DNA from: Nonomuraea coxensis DSM 45129
GTDB lineage: Bacteria > Actinomycetota > Actinomycetes > Streptosporangiales > Streptosporangiaceae
Direction: 5' to 3'
DNA length: 64,000 nucleotides
Assembly (NCBI RefSeq): GCF_019397265.1
Contig: NZ_CP068985.1
Location: 5,312,501-5,376,500 of the forward strand
Positions 1 through 8,095 of this stretch are shown one piece after another (positions within the stretch are counted from its first letter, which is position 1; each line of letters opens with the position of its first letter). Both the position numbers and the translations under genes were made by a program. Below the pieces are notes generated by a model. The model saw only the letters and a list, made by a program, of their open reading frames with translations, was not told the origin of the DNA and searched no databases.

Positions 1-2
1 AG

Positions 3-743
3 CTGGGCCTGGCCGAGCTGCCGGCCGCCGGCGAGGAGCGGGTCCACCTGGTGGGCGAGCGGGTCCTCGCGGTCAACAGCGCCGCGAGCAGGCTCGGCCG
101 GGTGGTGACCGTACGCGACACCACCGAGCTGCAGGCGCTGACCGGCCAGCTCGACGCCGAGCGCGGATTCGCCGAGTCGCTGCGCTCGGCCGCGCACGAG
201 GCCGCCAACCGGCTGCACACCGTGATCACGCTGGTCGAGCTGGGCCGCGCCGAGGAGGCCGTCGCCCTCGGCACCGCCGAGCTGCGCGCGGCGCAGGAGC
301 TGACCGACCGCGTGATGGGCGCGGTCCGCGAACCGGTGCTCGCGGCGCTGCTGCTCGGCAAGAGCGCCGAGGCCGCCGAGCGCGGCGTCGAGCTGGTGAT
401 CGTCCACGAGGGCGGCGAGGACGAGCCGCTCGACGACTGGGGCCTCGACCCGCGCGCGCTGGTCACGATCGCCGGCAACCTCATCGACAACGCCATCGAC
501 GCGGGCACCCGCGTCGAGGTGCGGCTCGGTTCGGACGGCGGCCGGGCCGTCATCAGGGTCGCCGACGACGGTCCCGGGCTCGCGGGACCGGCCGCCTTCG
601 CCAGGGGCTGGACCACCAAGGGCGACGGCCGCGGCCTCGGCCTGGCGCTGGTCGGGCAGGCGGTGCGGCGGCTCGGCGGGGAGATCGAGGTGCGCGGGTC
701 GGCGTTCACCGTCCGGCTGCCGATCCCGGAGCGCGTCCGATGA
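3..743 (+). CDS. Sensor histidine kinase, CitA/DcuS type (5' end outside window)
   Basis: C-terminal 246 residues of a two-component sensor kinase; the frame is open to the window edge, so the sensor and membrane parts lie upstream. A PAS-like end (VTVRDTTELQAL) is followed by a Spo0B-type dimerisation helix with the likely phospho-acceptor His in SAAHEAANRLH (about residue 65 of the visible part). The ATPase domain shows an N box (NLIDNAIDAG), a G1 box (ADDGPGLAG) and a G2 box (GRGLGLALV). It overlaps the response-regulator gene by four bases (ATGA), so the two are translationally coupled. Family members usually sense di- or tricarboxylates; the ligand cannot be told from this fragment. Confidence 0.9.
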   Translation: MGLAELPAAGEERVHLVGERVLAVNSAASRLGRVVTVRDTTELQALTGQLDAERGFAESLRSAAHEAANRLHTVITLVELGRAEEAVALGTAELRAAQELTDRVMGAVREPVLAALLLGKSAEAAERGVELVIVHEGGEDEPLDDWGLDPRALVTIAGNLIDNAIDAGTRVEVRLGSDGGRAVIRVADDGPGLAGPAAFARGWTTKGDGRGLGLALVGQAVRRLGGEIEVRGSAFTVRLPIPERVR

Positions 744-1417
744 CCCGCCCCGCGATCTCCGTCCTGGTCGTCGAGGACGAGGAGATCACCGCCGAGGCCA
801 ACCGCGTCTACGTCGAGCGGGTGCCCGGCTTCGCGGTCGCCGGGGTGGCCCGCTCCGGCGGCGAGGCGCTGCGCTTCCTGCGCCGCCGGCCGGTGGACCT
901 CGTCCTGCTCGACCTGTACCTGCCGGACCTGCACGGGCTGGAGGTGGTGCGGGCCATCCGGGCGGGCGGCCTGATGTGCGACGTCATCGCCGTCACCTCG
1001 GCCCGCGACCTCGCGATGGTGCGCTCGGCGGTGTCGCTCGGCGTCTCTCAATACCTGCTCAAGCCGTTCACGTACGCCACGCTGCTGGAGAAGCTCACCC
1101 GCTACGCCCGCTTCAAGGACGAGGCCGGGGTCGCGGCCGGCCAGGGCGACGTGGACCGCGTGCTCGGCACGCTGCGCGGCAGCTCCGGCCTGCCGAAGGG
1201 ACTCTCCAGGGACACCCTGGACGCGGTCGCGGCCGAGCTGCGCGGGCGGCCCGGCGGCATGGCCGCGCAGGCGGTGGCCGACGCGATCGGGGTGTCCCGC
1301 GTGACCGCCCGCCGCTACCTGGAACACCTGGTCGAGCTGGGTACGGCGGTCCGCATGCCGCAGTACGGCGCGGTGGGGCGTCCAGAACTGCTCTACCGGA
1401 TCCCCATGGAGCGTTAA
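740..1417 (+). CDS. Response regulator, CitB/DcuR family
   Basis: A 225-residue response regulator paired with the kinase before it. The receiver domain has the acidic pocket VVEDEE near residue 12, the phospho-Asp in LLDLYLPDLHG, the conserved Thr/Ser in AVTSARD and Lys in LLKPFTYATL. After a linker, the C-terminal HTH (AQAVADAIGVSRVTARRYLE) is the type found in CitB/DcuR regulators, ending in a short wing (GRPELLYRI). Its target is unknown; such pairs often control a neighbouring carboxylate transporter, which would lie upstream of the window. It may also act on the operon that begins at 1490, but nothing in the sequence shows that directly. Confidence 0.9.
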   Translation: MTRPAISVLVVEDEEITAEANRVYVERVPGFAVAGVARSGGEALRFLRRRPVDLVLLDLYLPDLHGLEVVRAIRAGGLMCDVIAVTSARDLAMVRSAVSLGVSQYLLKPFTYATLLEKLTRYARFKDEAGVAAGQGDVDRVLGTLRGSSGLPKGLSRDTLDAVAAELRGRPGGMAAQAVADAIGVSRVTARRYLEHLVELGTAVRMPQYGAVGRPELLYRIPMER

Positions 1418-1451
1418 TGACGGTGACGCCGGGCGTTCAATCCGGACCTCT

Positions 1452-1475
1452 AGCTTCTGGTTGCCATCAGAAGCT
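1452..1475. promoter_or_regulatory. Perfect 8-bp inverted repeat before the sialic-acid operon
   Basis: AGCTTCTG and CAGAAGCT form perfect 8-bp arms around an 8-base spacer. The repeat ends two bases before the GAGGAG ribosome-binding site of the gene at 1490 and overlaps a TAGCTT hexamer (1451-1456) that could be a -10 box. It could be an operator or a 5'-UTR hairpin next to the ribosome site. The arms are seen; the role is inferred. Confidence 0.5.
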
Positions 1476-1489
1476 TTGAGGAGATACCG

Positions 1490-3535
1490 TTGCGAGTCTT
1501 GGCAGTAGTTCCCGCCCGCGGAGGTTCGGCGGGCGTTCCCCTGAAGAACCTCGCCCTGGTCGGGGGCGTGCCGCTGGTGACCAGAGCCGTGCGCGCCTGC
1601 CTGGCCGCCGAGCTCGTGGACCAGGTCGTGGTCAGCACCGACCACGACGGCATCGCGGCGACCGCCCGCGAGGCGGGCGCGCTGGTGGTGGAGCGGCCCG
1701 CCGAGCTCAGCGGCGCGACCGCCTCCAGCGAGTCGGCGGTGCTGCACGCGCTCGACGCGCTCGGCGCGGACCCCGAGGTCGTCGTGCTCGTCCAGTGCAC
1801 GAGCGCGTTCATCGACCCGGAGGACCTGTCGGCCGCCGTGCGGAGGGTCCTCGACGGCGAGGCCGACTCGGTGGTGTCCGGGCTGCCGACGCACGAGTTC
1901 CTCTGGACGGCCGCGGGCGCGGGCGTCAACCACGACCCGGCCGTCCGCCCGCGCCGGCAGGACCGTGAGCCCCAGTTCCGCGAGAACGGCGCGTTCTACG
2001 CCATGCGCGCGTCCGGCCTGCGCGAGCACGGCCACCGCTTCTTCGGCCGCACCGCGGTCCAGCCGGTGCCGGCCCGGCACGCGATCGAGGTGGACGAGCC
2101 CGGGGACCTGGAACTGGTCCGGGCGCTGGCGCCGTTCATCGACCGGCCGGAGCCGATCGACGTGGACGCGGTGATCACCGACTTCGACGGCGTGCACACC
2201 GACGACCGCGCCTACGTCGACTCCGACGGCCGCGAGATGGTGCTGGTCAGCCGCTCCGACGGGATGGGCGTGTCGCTGCTGCGCCGCTCCGGCGTCAAGG
2301 TGCTGATCATGTCCACGGAGCACAACCCGGTGGTCGCCGCCCGCGCCCGCAAGCTCGGCGTGCCCGTGCTGCAGGGCCTGGCCGACAAGCGCACGGTGCT
2401 GCGCGACTGGCTGCACATCGAGGGCCTGGACCCGGCGAGGGTGGCCTACGTCGGCAACGACGTCAACGACCTGGGCCCGATGGGCGAGGTCGGCTGGCCG
2501 GTCGCGACCCCGGACGCCCACCCGAGGGTGCGCGCCGCCGCCCGCGTCGTGCTCACCAGGAACGGCGGCTCGGGCGCGGTGCGCGAGCTGTGCGACCGCG
2601 TGGTGGCCGCCCGGCCTGAGCCCTCCGCCCAGGCCGTTCCCGCGGGCCCGGCCCGCCCCCGCTTCGGCCCGGTCGCGATCGGCGACACGCTGGTGGGCGA
2701 CGGCGAGCCCGTCTACGTCATCGGCGAGATCGGCATCAACCACAACGGCGACCTCGACATCGCCCGCCGGCTCATCGACGTGGCCGCGGAGGCCGGCTGC
2801 CAGGCGGTCAAGTTCCAGAAGCGCACCCCCGCGATCTGCGTGCCCGAGGAGCAGAAGGGGCAGATCCGGCAGACGCCGTGGGGCGAGATGACGTACCTGG
2901 AGTACAAGGAGCGCACCGAGTTCGGCCGCGACGAGTACGCCGCGATCGCCGAGCACTGCGCCGGGCGCGGCCTGCACTGGTTCGCCTCGCCGTGGGACGT
3001 GCCCTCCGTCGAGTTCCTGGAGGAGATGGACGTCCTGGTGCACAAGGTGGCCTCGGCCGGCGTGGCCGACCACCAGCTCCTGCGCGCCCTCGCCGCCACC
3101 GGCAAGCCGGTCATCCTGTCCACCGGCATGTCCACGCTGTCGGAGATCGACGCGGCGGTGGAGATCCTCGGCACCGACCGGCTGATCATGATGCACGCGA
3201 CCTCGACGTACCCGCTGCCGCCCGAGGAGGCGAACCTGCGCACGATCACCACGCTGAAGGAGCGCTACGGCGTGCCGGTCGGCTACTCCGGCCACGAGCG
3301 CGGGCTGCAGATCTCGCTGGCGGCCGTGACGCTCGGCGCGGTGTGCGTGGAGCGGCACATCACGCTCGACCGCACCATGTGGGGCTCCGACCACGCCGCC
3401 TCGCTGGAGCCCGCCGGGCTGGAGCACCTGGTACGCGACATCCGGATCATCGAGCAGGCCAAGGGCGACGGCGTCAAGCGCGTCTTCCCCGGCGAGGAGG
3501 CCCCCAAGGCCCGCCTGCGCCGGGTCACCGCCTGA
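1490..3535 (+). CDS. Fused CMP-sialic acid synthetase / HAD phosphatase / sialic acid synthase (NeuA-HAD-NeuB)
   Basis: A 681-residue protein that joins three steps of nonulosonic (sialic-type) acid synthesis. Residues 1-220 are an acylneuraminate cytidylyltransferase (N-terminal ARGGSAGVPLKNL nucleotide loop). Residues about 222-380 are a KdsC-like HAD phosphatase (DFDGVHTDD, then VGNDVNDL). Residues about 400-681 are a NeuB synthase that condenses phosphoenolpyruvate with a hexosamine (IGEIGINHNGD, VKFQKR, STGMS, HITLDRTMWGSDHAASLEP). No C-terminal SAF domain is visible. The TTG start is chosen because GAGGAG lies 6 bases before it and the cytidylyltransferase fold begins at once. It is the first gene of an operon with glycosyltransferases. 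No NeuC-type epimerase lies in the window, so the exact sugar (Neu5Ac or a relative) is open. Confidence 0.9.
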   Translation: MRVLAVVPARGGSAGVPLKNLALVGGVPLVTRAVRACLAAELVDQVVVSTDHDGIAATAREAGALVVERPAELSGATASSESAVLHALDALGADPEVVVLVQCTSAFIDPEDLSAAVRRVLDGEADSVVSGLPTHEFLWTAAGAGVNHDPAVRPRRQDREPQFRENGAFYAMRASGLREHGHRFFGRTAVQPVPARHAIEVDEPGDLELVRALAPFIDRPEPIDVDAVITDFDGVHTDDRAYVDSDGREMVLVSRSDGMGVSLLRRSGVKVLIMSTEHNPVVAARARKLGVPVLQGLADKRTVLRDWLHIEGLDPARVAYVGNDVNDLGPMGEVGWPVATPDAHPRVRAAARVVLTRNGGSGAVRELCDRVVAARPEPSAQAVPAGPARPRFGPVAIGDTLVGDGEPVYVIGEIGINHNGDLDIARRLIDVAAEAGCQAVKFQKRTPAICVPEEQKGQIRQTPWGEMTYLEYKERTEFGRDEYAAIAEHCAGRGLHWFASPWDVPSVEFLEEMDVLVHKVASAGVADHQLLRALAATGKPVILSTGMSTLSEIDAAVEILGTDRLIMMHATSTYPLPPEEANLRTITTLKERYGVPVGYSGHERGLQISLAAVTLGAVCVERHITLDRTMWGSDHAASLEPAGLEHLVRDIRIIEQAKGDGVKRVFPGEEAPKARLRRVTA

Positions 3536-3568
3536 CCCCCTGCCCCTCGATCCTGGAGAGACCCCCCG

Positions 3569-4540
3569 TTGACCACTCTCTCGGTCGTCGTGCCGATCCG
3601 CGACGGTGAGCGCCACATCGCCGACGCGCTCACCGCGCTGGCCCGCAACGCCCGGCGCGACTTCGAGTTCGTCGTCGTCGACGACGGCTCCGTGGACGCC
3701 ACCCCGGACATCGTCGAGGACTTCCGCGCCGAGCTGCCCGGCCTGGCCGTGATCCGCCACGCGGTGCCGGCCGGGCTGGCCGACGCGCGCAACGCGGGCC
3801 TCGCCGCCGCGTCCGGCCGGTACGTGACGTACCTGGACGGCGACGACTGGCTCGCGCCCGGCTACCTGGCCAGGCTGGTCGAGGCGGCCGACGGGCTCGG
3901 CTGCGACTTCGTGCGTGTCGACCACGTCCAGGCCGAGGGCCGCAAACGGGTCGTGCACCGCGCCCCCCTGGCGCGGAGGGGCGTGGTGCTCGACCCCCGC
4001 GAGGCGATCCTGCCCGCGGGCACGCGCACCATGGTGGACTACCCCTACGCATGGGCCGGGATCTACCGGCGCTCGCTGGGCGACCTGCTGCGCTTCCCCG
4101 GCTCGCTGCACACGGCCGAGGACCGGCCGTGGATCTGGCGGCTGCACCGGGAGGCGGCCACGTTCGCCGTGGTGTCGCTGGCCGGGGTGTTCTACCGCCG
4201 CCAGGTCGCCGGCTCGCTCACCCAGATCGGCGACGAGCGGCAACTGCACTTCTTCGACGCCTTCGAGCTGGTGCTCAAGGACCTGGAGCCGGAGTTCCTG
4301 CCGAAGGCCGTACGGACGTTCTGCGCCCTGCTGGCCCACCACCTGGAGCTCGGCGAGCGGTTCGCGCCGCCGCTGCGCGCCCGTTTCGAGGAGCGCGGCG
4401 CGCTGATGGCGTCCGCGCTGCCGCGCGAGCTGGTGGCCGGGGCGGTGGCGCGGATGCCCGCCGAGCGGGCGGCGCTGCTGCGCGCCCTGCTGCCCGGACT
4501 GCCCCCCGACCCGTACGCCAGGACCAGGAGCGCGACGTGA
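3569..4540 (+). CDS. Family 2 glycosyltransferase
   Basis: A 323-residue GT-A fold transferase. The N terminus has the GT2 nucleotide-sugar site (VVVPIRDGERHIADAL, then FVVVDDGSVDAT), and the metal-binding motif is in VTYLDGDDWL. The second half (EDRPWIWRLHREA, FYRRQVAGSLTQ) resembles capsule and teichoic-acid-type transferases. The TTG start follows GGAGAG. It lies 33 bases after the NeuA-HAD-NeuB gene and overlaps the polysialyltransferase-like gene by four bases, so it probably builds the acceptor or another residue of the same surface glycan. Donor and acceptor sugars cannot be told from the sequence. Confidence 0.88.
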   Translation: MTTLSVVVPIRDGERHIADALTALARNARRDFEFVVVDDGSVDATPDIVEDFRAELPGLAVIRHAVPAGLADARNAGLAAASGRYVTYLDGDDWLAPGYLARLVEAADGLGCDFVRVDHVQAEGRKRVVHRAPLARRGVVLDPREAILPAGTRTMVDYPYAWAGIYRRSLGDLLRFPGSLHTAEDRPWIWRLHREAATFAVVSLAGVFYRRQVAGSLTQIGDERQLHFFDAFELVLKDLEPEFLPKAVRTFCALLAHHLELGERFAPPLRARFEERGALMASALPRELVAGAVARMPAERAALLRALLPGLPPDPYARTRSAT

Positions 4541-5799
4541 AGGTCTTCTACGCCTCGACCCTGTTCGGGGCGATGACGCTGGCCGCCGCGATCGACGACG
4601 GCCGCTTCGGCGACGGCCGGCGGCTGCTCGTGGTGTCGAACAACGCGGCCGTCCCCGAGGTGGCGACGCCGCTGGAGGAGACGCCCGGCTTCGCGGCGCT
4701 GCGCGGGCGCTTCGACGAGGTGGGCTCGTGGAACGAGCTGATCGCGCCGCTGCATCCGTCCGACTGGCGGGCGCGGGTCATCGAGGTGCCGATGACGGAG
4801 CGCCTGATCCGCTCCCACTGGGGGCTGGACGACGTCGATGAGCTGGTGCTGGAGTCGATCGCGGTGCCGCCCGCCCGGACGATCGCCGGCCTGGTGCGCG
4901 ACTGCCCGGTCACCGTCTACGCCGACGGGCTGATGAGCTACGGCCCGACCCGCGACCCGCTCCCGGCCGAGATCCACCGCCGCGTCACCCGCCTGCTCCA
5001 TCTGGACCTGGTGCCGGGGCTGACGCCGCTGCTGCTCAGCGAGTACGGGGTGCCGCCCGTGACGCTGCCCGGCGAGCGTTTCCTCGCCGTCGTCGCGGAG
5101 GTCGCCGAGGCGCCCGGGGTCGCCACCCCCGCCGTGCCGGCCGGCGGGGCGGTCGTCCTCGGACAGTACCTGTCGGCGCTGGAGCTGCTGAGCGCCGAGG
5201 AGGAGGCCGGGCTGCACGAGGGGATGCTGGCGGCGCTGGCCGCCCGCGGCCACGACCACGTGGTGTTCAAGCCGCATCCGGCGGCGGGACGGCGGCACGC
5301 GAGGCTTCTGCGCGCCGCGGCCGGGCGGCTCGGGGTGCGGCTGTCGGTGGCCGGGGAGAGCGTGCCGGCCGAGGTGTGCTTCGCGGCGCTGCGGCCCGGG
5401 CTGGTCGTGGGCTGCTTCTCCACCGGGCTGATGACGGCGCGGCGCTACTTCGGGCTGCCGGTCGCCTCGTACGGGACGGAGCGGGTGCTGGAGCGCCTGG
5501 CCCCGTACGAGAACAGCAACCGCGTCCCGCTCACCGTCGTGGACGCGCTGCTGCCCCGGCTGGCAGCGGACGGCGGCGTCACGGAGCCGCCGCCGGTGGA
5601 CCTGGCCGGGCTGGTGCGCGCGGTCGGCTACTGCATGCAGGCCGAGGCGTATCCGGAGCTGCGGCCGGCGCGGATCGACTTCGACGCCCGCTACTTCAAG
5701 CGCCGGCGCCTGGAGGTGCTGGGCCTCCTGGACCGGCCGGCGGCGGCCAGGCCGACGACGCTGGACCGGCTCCGGCGGCGCCTCCGCCCACTCGGCTGA
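4537..5799 (+). CDS. Polysialyltransferase-like glycosyltransferase
   Basis: A 420-residue protein with the three motifs shared by bacterial sialyl- and polysialyltransferases: an acidic-Asp-Gly type motif (VYADGLMSYGP, near residue 129), the HP motif (VFKPHPAAG, near 246) and the Ser/Thr motif (CFSTGLMT, near 293). This fits the alpha-2,8-polysialyltransferase family (Pfam POLYST), which uses CMP-sialic acid. The GTG start overlaps the previous stop (GTGA); a longer reading from further upstream would lie wholly inside the GT2 gene and is rejected. The location next to a CMP-sialate synthase supports the assignment. Whether it makes a polymer or adds single residues is unknown. Confidence 0.8.
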   Translation: MKVFYASTLFGAMTLAAAIDDGRFGDGRRLLVVSNNAAVPEVATPLEETPGFAALRGRFDEVGSWNELIAPLHPSDWRARVIEVPMTERLIRSHWGLDDVDELVLESIAVPPARTIAGLVRDCPVTVYADGLMSYGPTRDPLPAEIHRRVTRLLHLDLVPGLTPLLLSEYGVPPVTLPGERFLAVVAEVAEAPGVATPAVPAGGAVVLGQYLSALELLSAEEEAGLHEGMLAALAARGHDHVVFKPHPAAGRRHARLLRAAAGRLGVRLSVAGESVPAEVCFAALRPGLVVGCFSTGLMTARRYFGLPVASYGTERVLERLAPYENSNRVPLTVVDALLPRLAADGGVTEPPPVDLAGLVRAVGYCMQAEAYPELRPARIDFDARYFKRRRLEVLGLLDRPAAARPTTLDRLRRRLRPLG

Positions 5800-5867
5800 C
5801 CACCCGGCTCCACCTCCGGCGGCTCAGCCGGCCGCTGTTGGACAACGGCCCGCCCGCCACCGGCCGC

Positions 5868-7040
5868 TCAGCCGAGTGCGGCCAGGTAGCGGCGCACTCG
5901 CCGCTTCGCCCTGTACCCCGCCCGCAGCATGGACGGGTGCACCTCCACGCGCAGCCGGGCCCGCCGGCGGGCGGCCGCGTGCCCGGGGCCGTCCAGCAGG
6001 GACGCCGCGGGACCGCCCGGCCCCGCCGACACCAGCCCGGCCAGCAGCGCGGCCCAGTCGTCCCGTTCGGCCGGATGGAAGTAGTTGGCCGTGCACCAGG
6101 CGGGCGAGGCCGCGCGGAACCGGCCTCCGGCCAGGTCGTCGAGGGTGCCGAGCAGGCCGCTGCCCTCGAACACCAGGTTGATCATCTCGGCGCTGACGCC
6201 GAAGTCGGTCAGCACCAGCGACGGCACGCCCACCGCGATCGCCTCCAGGGCCGCCGTCGAGCTGACGGTGACGAACCCGGCCGCGTGCGCGAGCTGCTCG
6301 TGCATCGGCCCGGCCGCGAAGCGCAGCCGCCCCGGCTCGCCCATCTCGCGCCAGAGCCGCTGGTAGTGGTGGCGTTCGCGGTGCGTCTGCCGTTCGTCCT
6401 CCAGGGCCCGCAGCTTGACCACGACGTCCAGGTCCGGCCGGCGCCCGGCCAGCTCGGCCAGGGCGGCGAGGATCCGCTCGCGCTGCTCGCGCCCGCGCGG
6501 CACCTTCGCCTGGGTGGCGAAGACGACCCGGTCGCCGCCCGCCGGGGCCGCGCCCGCGCGCAGGAACGGCAGCCGGGCCAGCCCGACCGCCCCTCCCCCG
6601 CCGAGCCGCCGGGCGATCTCGCCGAACTCGGCCGCCTCCCGCTCGCTGTGCACCACGAACAGGTCGCAGCCGCTGCGGTAGATCCACGCCTTCTCCGTCG
6701 CCGGCACCGAGATGCCCGGCAGCCCGCTGACGAACACGGGTCTCGGCCGCAGCCCGTCCAGCACGTCGGCCACGAGCACGTCCACCACCGGCCCCGTGCA
6801 GGCCACGAGGATCACGTCGGGGCGGGTGCGCACGGCCAGCCGGCGCACCGACCTGGCCGACAGCACCGGCGGCGCCGGCCGGCCGCCCCCGCTCACCGCT
6901 GCGGCGATCTGCTCGGGCGAGGGCGCGATCGGCGTGCGGACCACCACCAGGTCCGCGGAAGACCCCGCGGGCAGGTCGTCGAGCAGGCAGGCCGCCCACT
7001 TCAGGTACGAGTCGGAGTCGGCCACCGCCAGCACGTTCAA
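5868..7040 (-). CDS. DUF6716 family putative glycosyltransferase
   Basis: A 390-residue protein of an actinobacterial family annotated as putative glycosyltransferase (DUF6716). It starts with NVLAVADSDSYLKWAA, has a Rossmann-like middle (VILVACTGP, FVSGLPGISVPATEKA), and a sialyltransferase-like C-terminal half with VVVKLRALEDE, TVSSTAALEAIAVGVPS and a basic tail. The TTG start overlaps the stop of the preceding gene by four bases (TTGA), so the two are coupled. It lies convergent to the polysialyltransferase-like gene. A role in making or exporting the sialylated surface glycan is inferred from context only; no member activity is visible in the sequence. Confidence 0.75.
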   Translation of the reverse strand: MNVLAVADSDSYLKWAACLLDDLPAGSSADLVVVRTPIAPSPEQIAAAVSGGGRPAPPVLSARSVRRLAVRTRPDVILVACTGPVVDVLVADVLDGLRPRPVFVSGLPGISVPATEKAWIYRSGCDLFVVHSEREAAEFGEIARRLGGGGAVGLARLPFLRAGAAPAGGDRVVFATQAKVPRGREQRERILAALAELAGRRPDLDVVVKLRALEDERQTHRERHHYQRLWREMGEPGRLRFAAGPMHEQLAHAAGFVTVSSTAALEAIAVGVPSLVLTDFGVSAEMINLVFEGSGLLGTLDDLAGGRFRAASPAWCTANYFHPAERDDWAALLAGLVSAGPGGPAASLLDGPGHAAARRRARLRVEVHPSMLRAGYRAKRRVRRYLAALG

Positions 7041-7981
7041 CCGGGCACTCCCGTCAGATGCGAGCGCAGGGCGGGCGCCGCCCTGCTGGTCCACCAGTCG
7101 TCGGGCACGTCCACGAGTTCGACGGCGACACCGCGCGGGCCGAGCAGGACCCGCAGCGAGGTGACGGCGGTCGAGGGGAGGCTGAGCACCCGCTGGTCCG
7201 GGCGCAGGCCGCGCAGCGTCAGCTCGGCGGGCGCGCCCGCGTCGTGCACGGTGACGCCGGGCCGCTCCCCGATCAGCGCCACGTCCACCGGGTCCTCGCG
7301 GCGGTGGGGGTAGTAGGCGACCGGCTCGCGGGCGGCCAGGTCGCTCAGCCAGCGCAGGTAACGGCCGCGGTGCACCAGGCCGTTGCGGACGAGCGAGGTG
7401 CCGAGCACGACCGTACGCTCCGCGGGGCCGTGCGGGCTCGGCGGCTGCGCGCGCAGCCAGGCGAAGTCGTGCCGTACCAGCTCGACGCCGGCGGCGCGGA
7501 CGGCCTCGGCGAGCTGGTCGTCCACGTCGAGCGCGGTGAAGACCGACACCCGGCTGAGGCGCAGCCGCAGCGCGGCGGCCAGGCCGAGGGCGGCGCGCGG
7601 CGCGGACCGCTCGGCGCGGGCGCGCAGCAGCGGGCGCGACGGCCCGGCGGCCAGCAGCTCCAGCAGGCGCAGCGTGGCGAGGCCGTCGTCCACGATGACG
7701 ACCCGGCCGGGCCAGGACGCCAGCCAGCGCACCTGCACCCTGCCGGAGAAGGCGTCGCCGACCGCGAGGACCCGGCGCGGCATGCGCCCGCGCGGCTCGG
7801 CCAGCACCAGCCCCTCGGGCGCGCCGAGGGAACGCAGCTCCGCGCGGGTGGCCTTGAGCGCGCGCAACCCCGCGCGCGGCACGACCGTGGTCACGGGCCC
7901 GAGGATCCCCGCGTGGTGGGCCTCGACGGCGCACAGCATCTGGAGCGGCGACTCCACCCAGGCCGACGCCTGTCCGACCAC
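7037..7981 (-). CDS. GT52-like sialyltransferase candidate
   Basis: A 314-residue protein with the motif order of bacterial sialyltransferases of the LOS alpha-2,3 / polysialyl group: an Asp-Asp-Gly motif (VVIVDDGLATL), an HxP-like segment (AYYPHRRED) and a Ser/Thr motif (LSLPSTAVTSLRVLL). The N terminus (ASAWVESPLQMLCAVEA) resembles the SPLQ start of GT52 proteins. The GTG at 7981 is preferred because a GGGAGGGG site lies just upstream; an ATG at 8032 would add 17 residues without a good ribosome site. It is coupled to the DUF6716 gene and faces away from the aldo/keto reductase. It probably uses the CMP-sialate made by the product of 1490-3535. Confidence 0.72.
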   Translation of the reverse strand: MVGQASAWVESPLQMLCAVEAHHAGILGPVTTVVPRAGLRALKATRAELRSLGAPEGLVLAEPRGRMPRRVLAVGDAFSGRVQVRWLASWPGRVVIVDDGLATLRLLELLAAGPSRPLLRARAERSAPRAALGLAAALRLRLSRVSVFTALDVDDQLAEAVRAAGVELVRHDFAWLRAQPPSPHGPAERTVVLGTSLVRNGLVHRGRYLRWLSDLAAREPVAYYPHRREDPVDVALIGERPGVTVHDAGAPAELTLRGLRPDQRVLSLPSTAVTSLRVLLGPRGVAVELVDVPDDWWTSRAAPALRSHLTGVPG

Positions 7982-8095
7982 TCCTGCCCCTCCCGGCCGA
8001 TGGGCCTCCCAGCAGGGTGATGGCCCGTCCATGACGCCGTTAAGTTACCCCCGTCGCCTTAAGCCGCCAGGAACGCGACGTGAACAATGGAGGCT

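Noticed and set aside
5800..5867. Terminator between the convergent polysialyltransferase-like and DUF6716 genes
   Set aside because: Several short GGC/GCC pairings are possible but no stem longer than seven base pairs with a normal loop was found.
7041..7934. Extension of the DUF6716 gene to a 688-residue protein
   Set aside because: The added part is an out-of-frame shadow of the GT52-like gene; the coupled TTG at 7040 gives the normal N terminus.
8041..8063. TTAAG...CTTAA inverted repeat before the aldo/keto reductase gene
   Set aside because: Only five base pairs with a 13-base spacer; too weak to call an operator.
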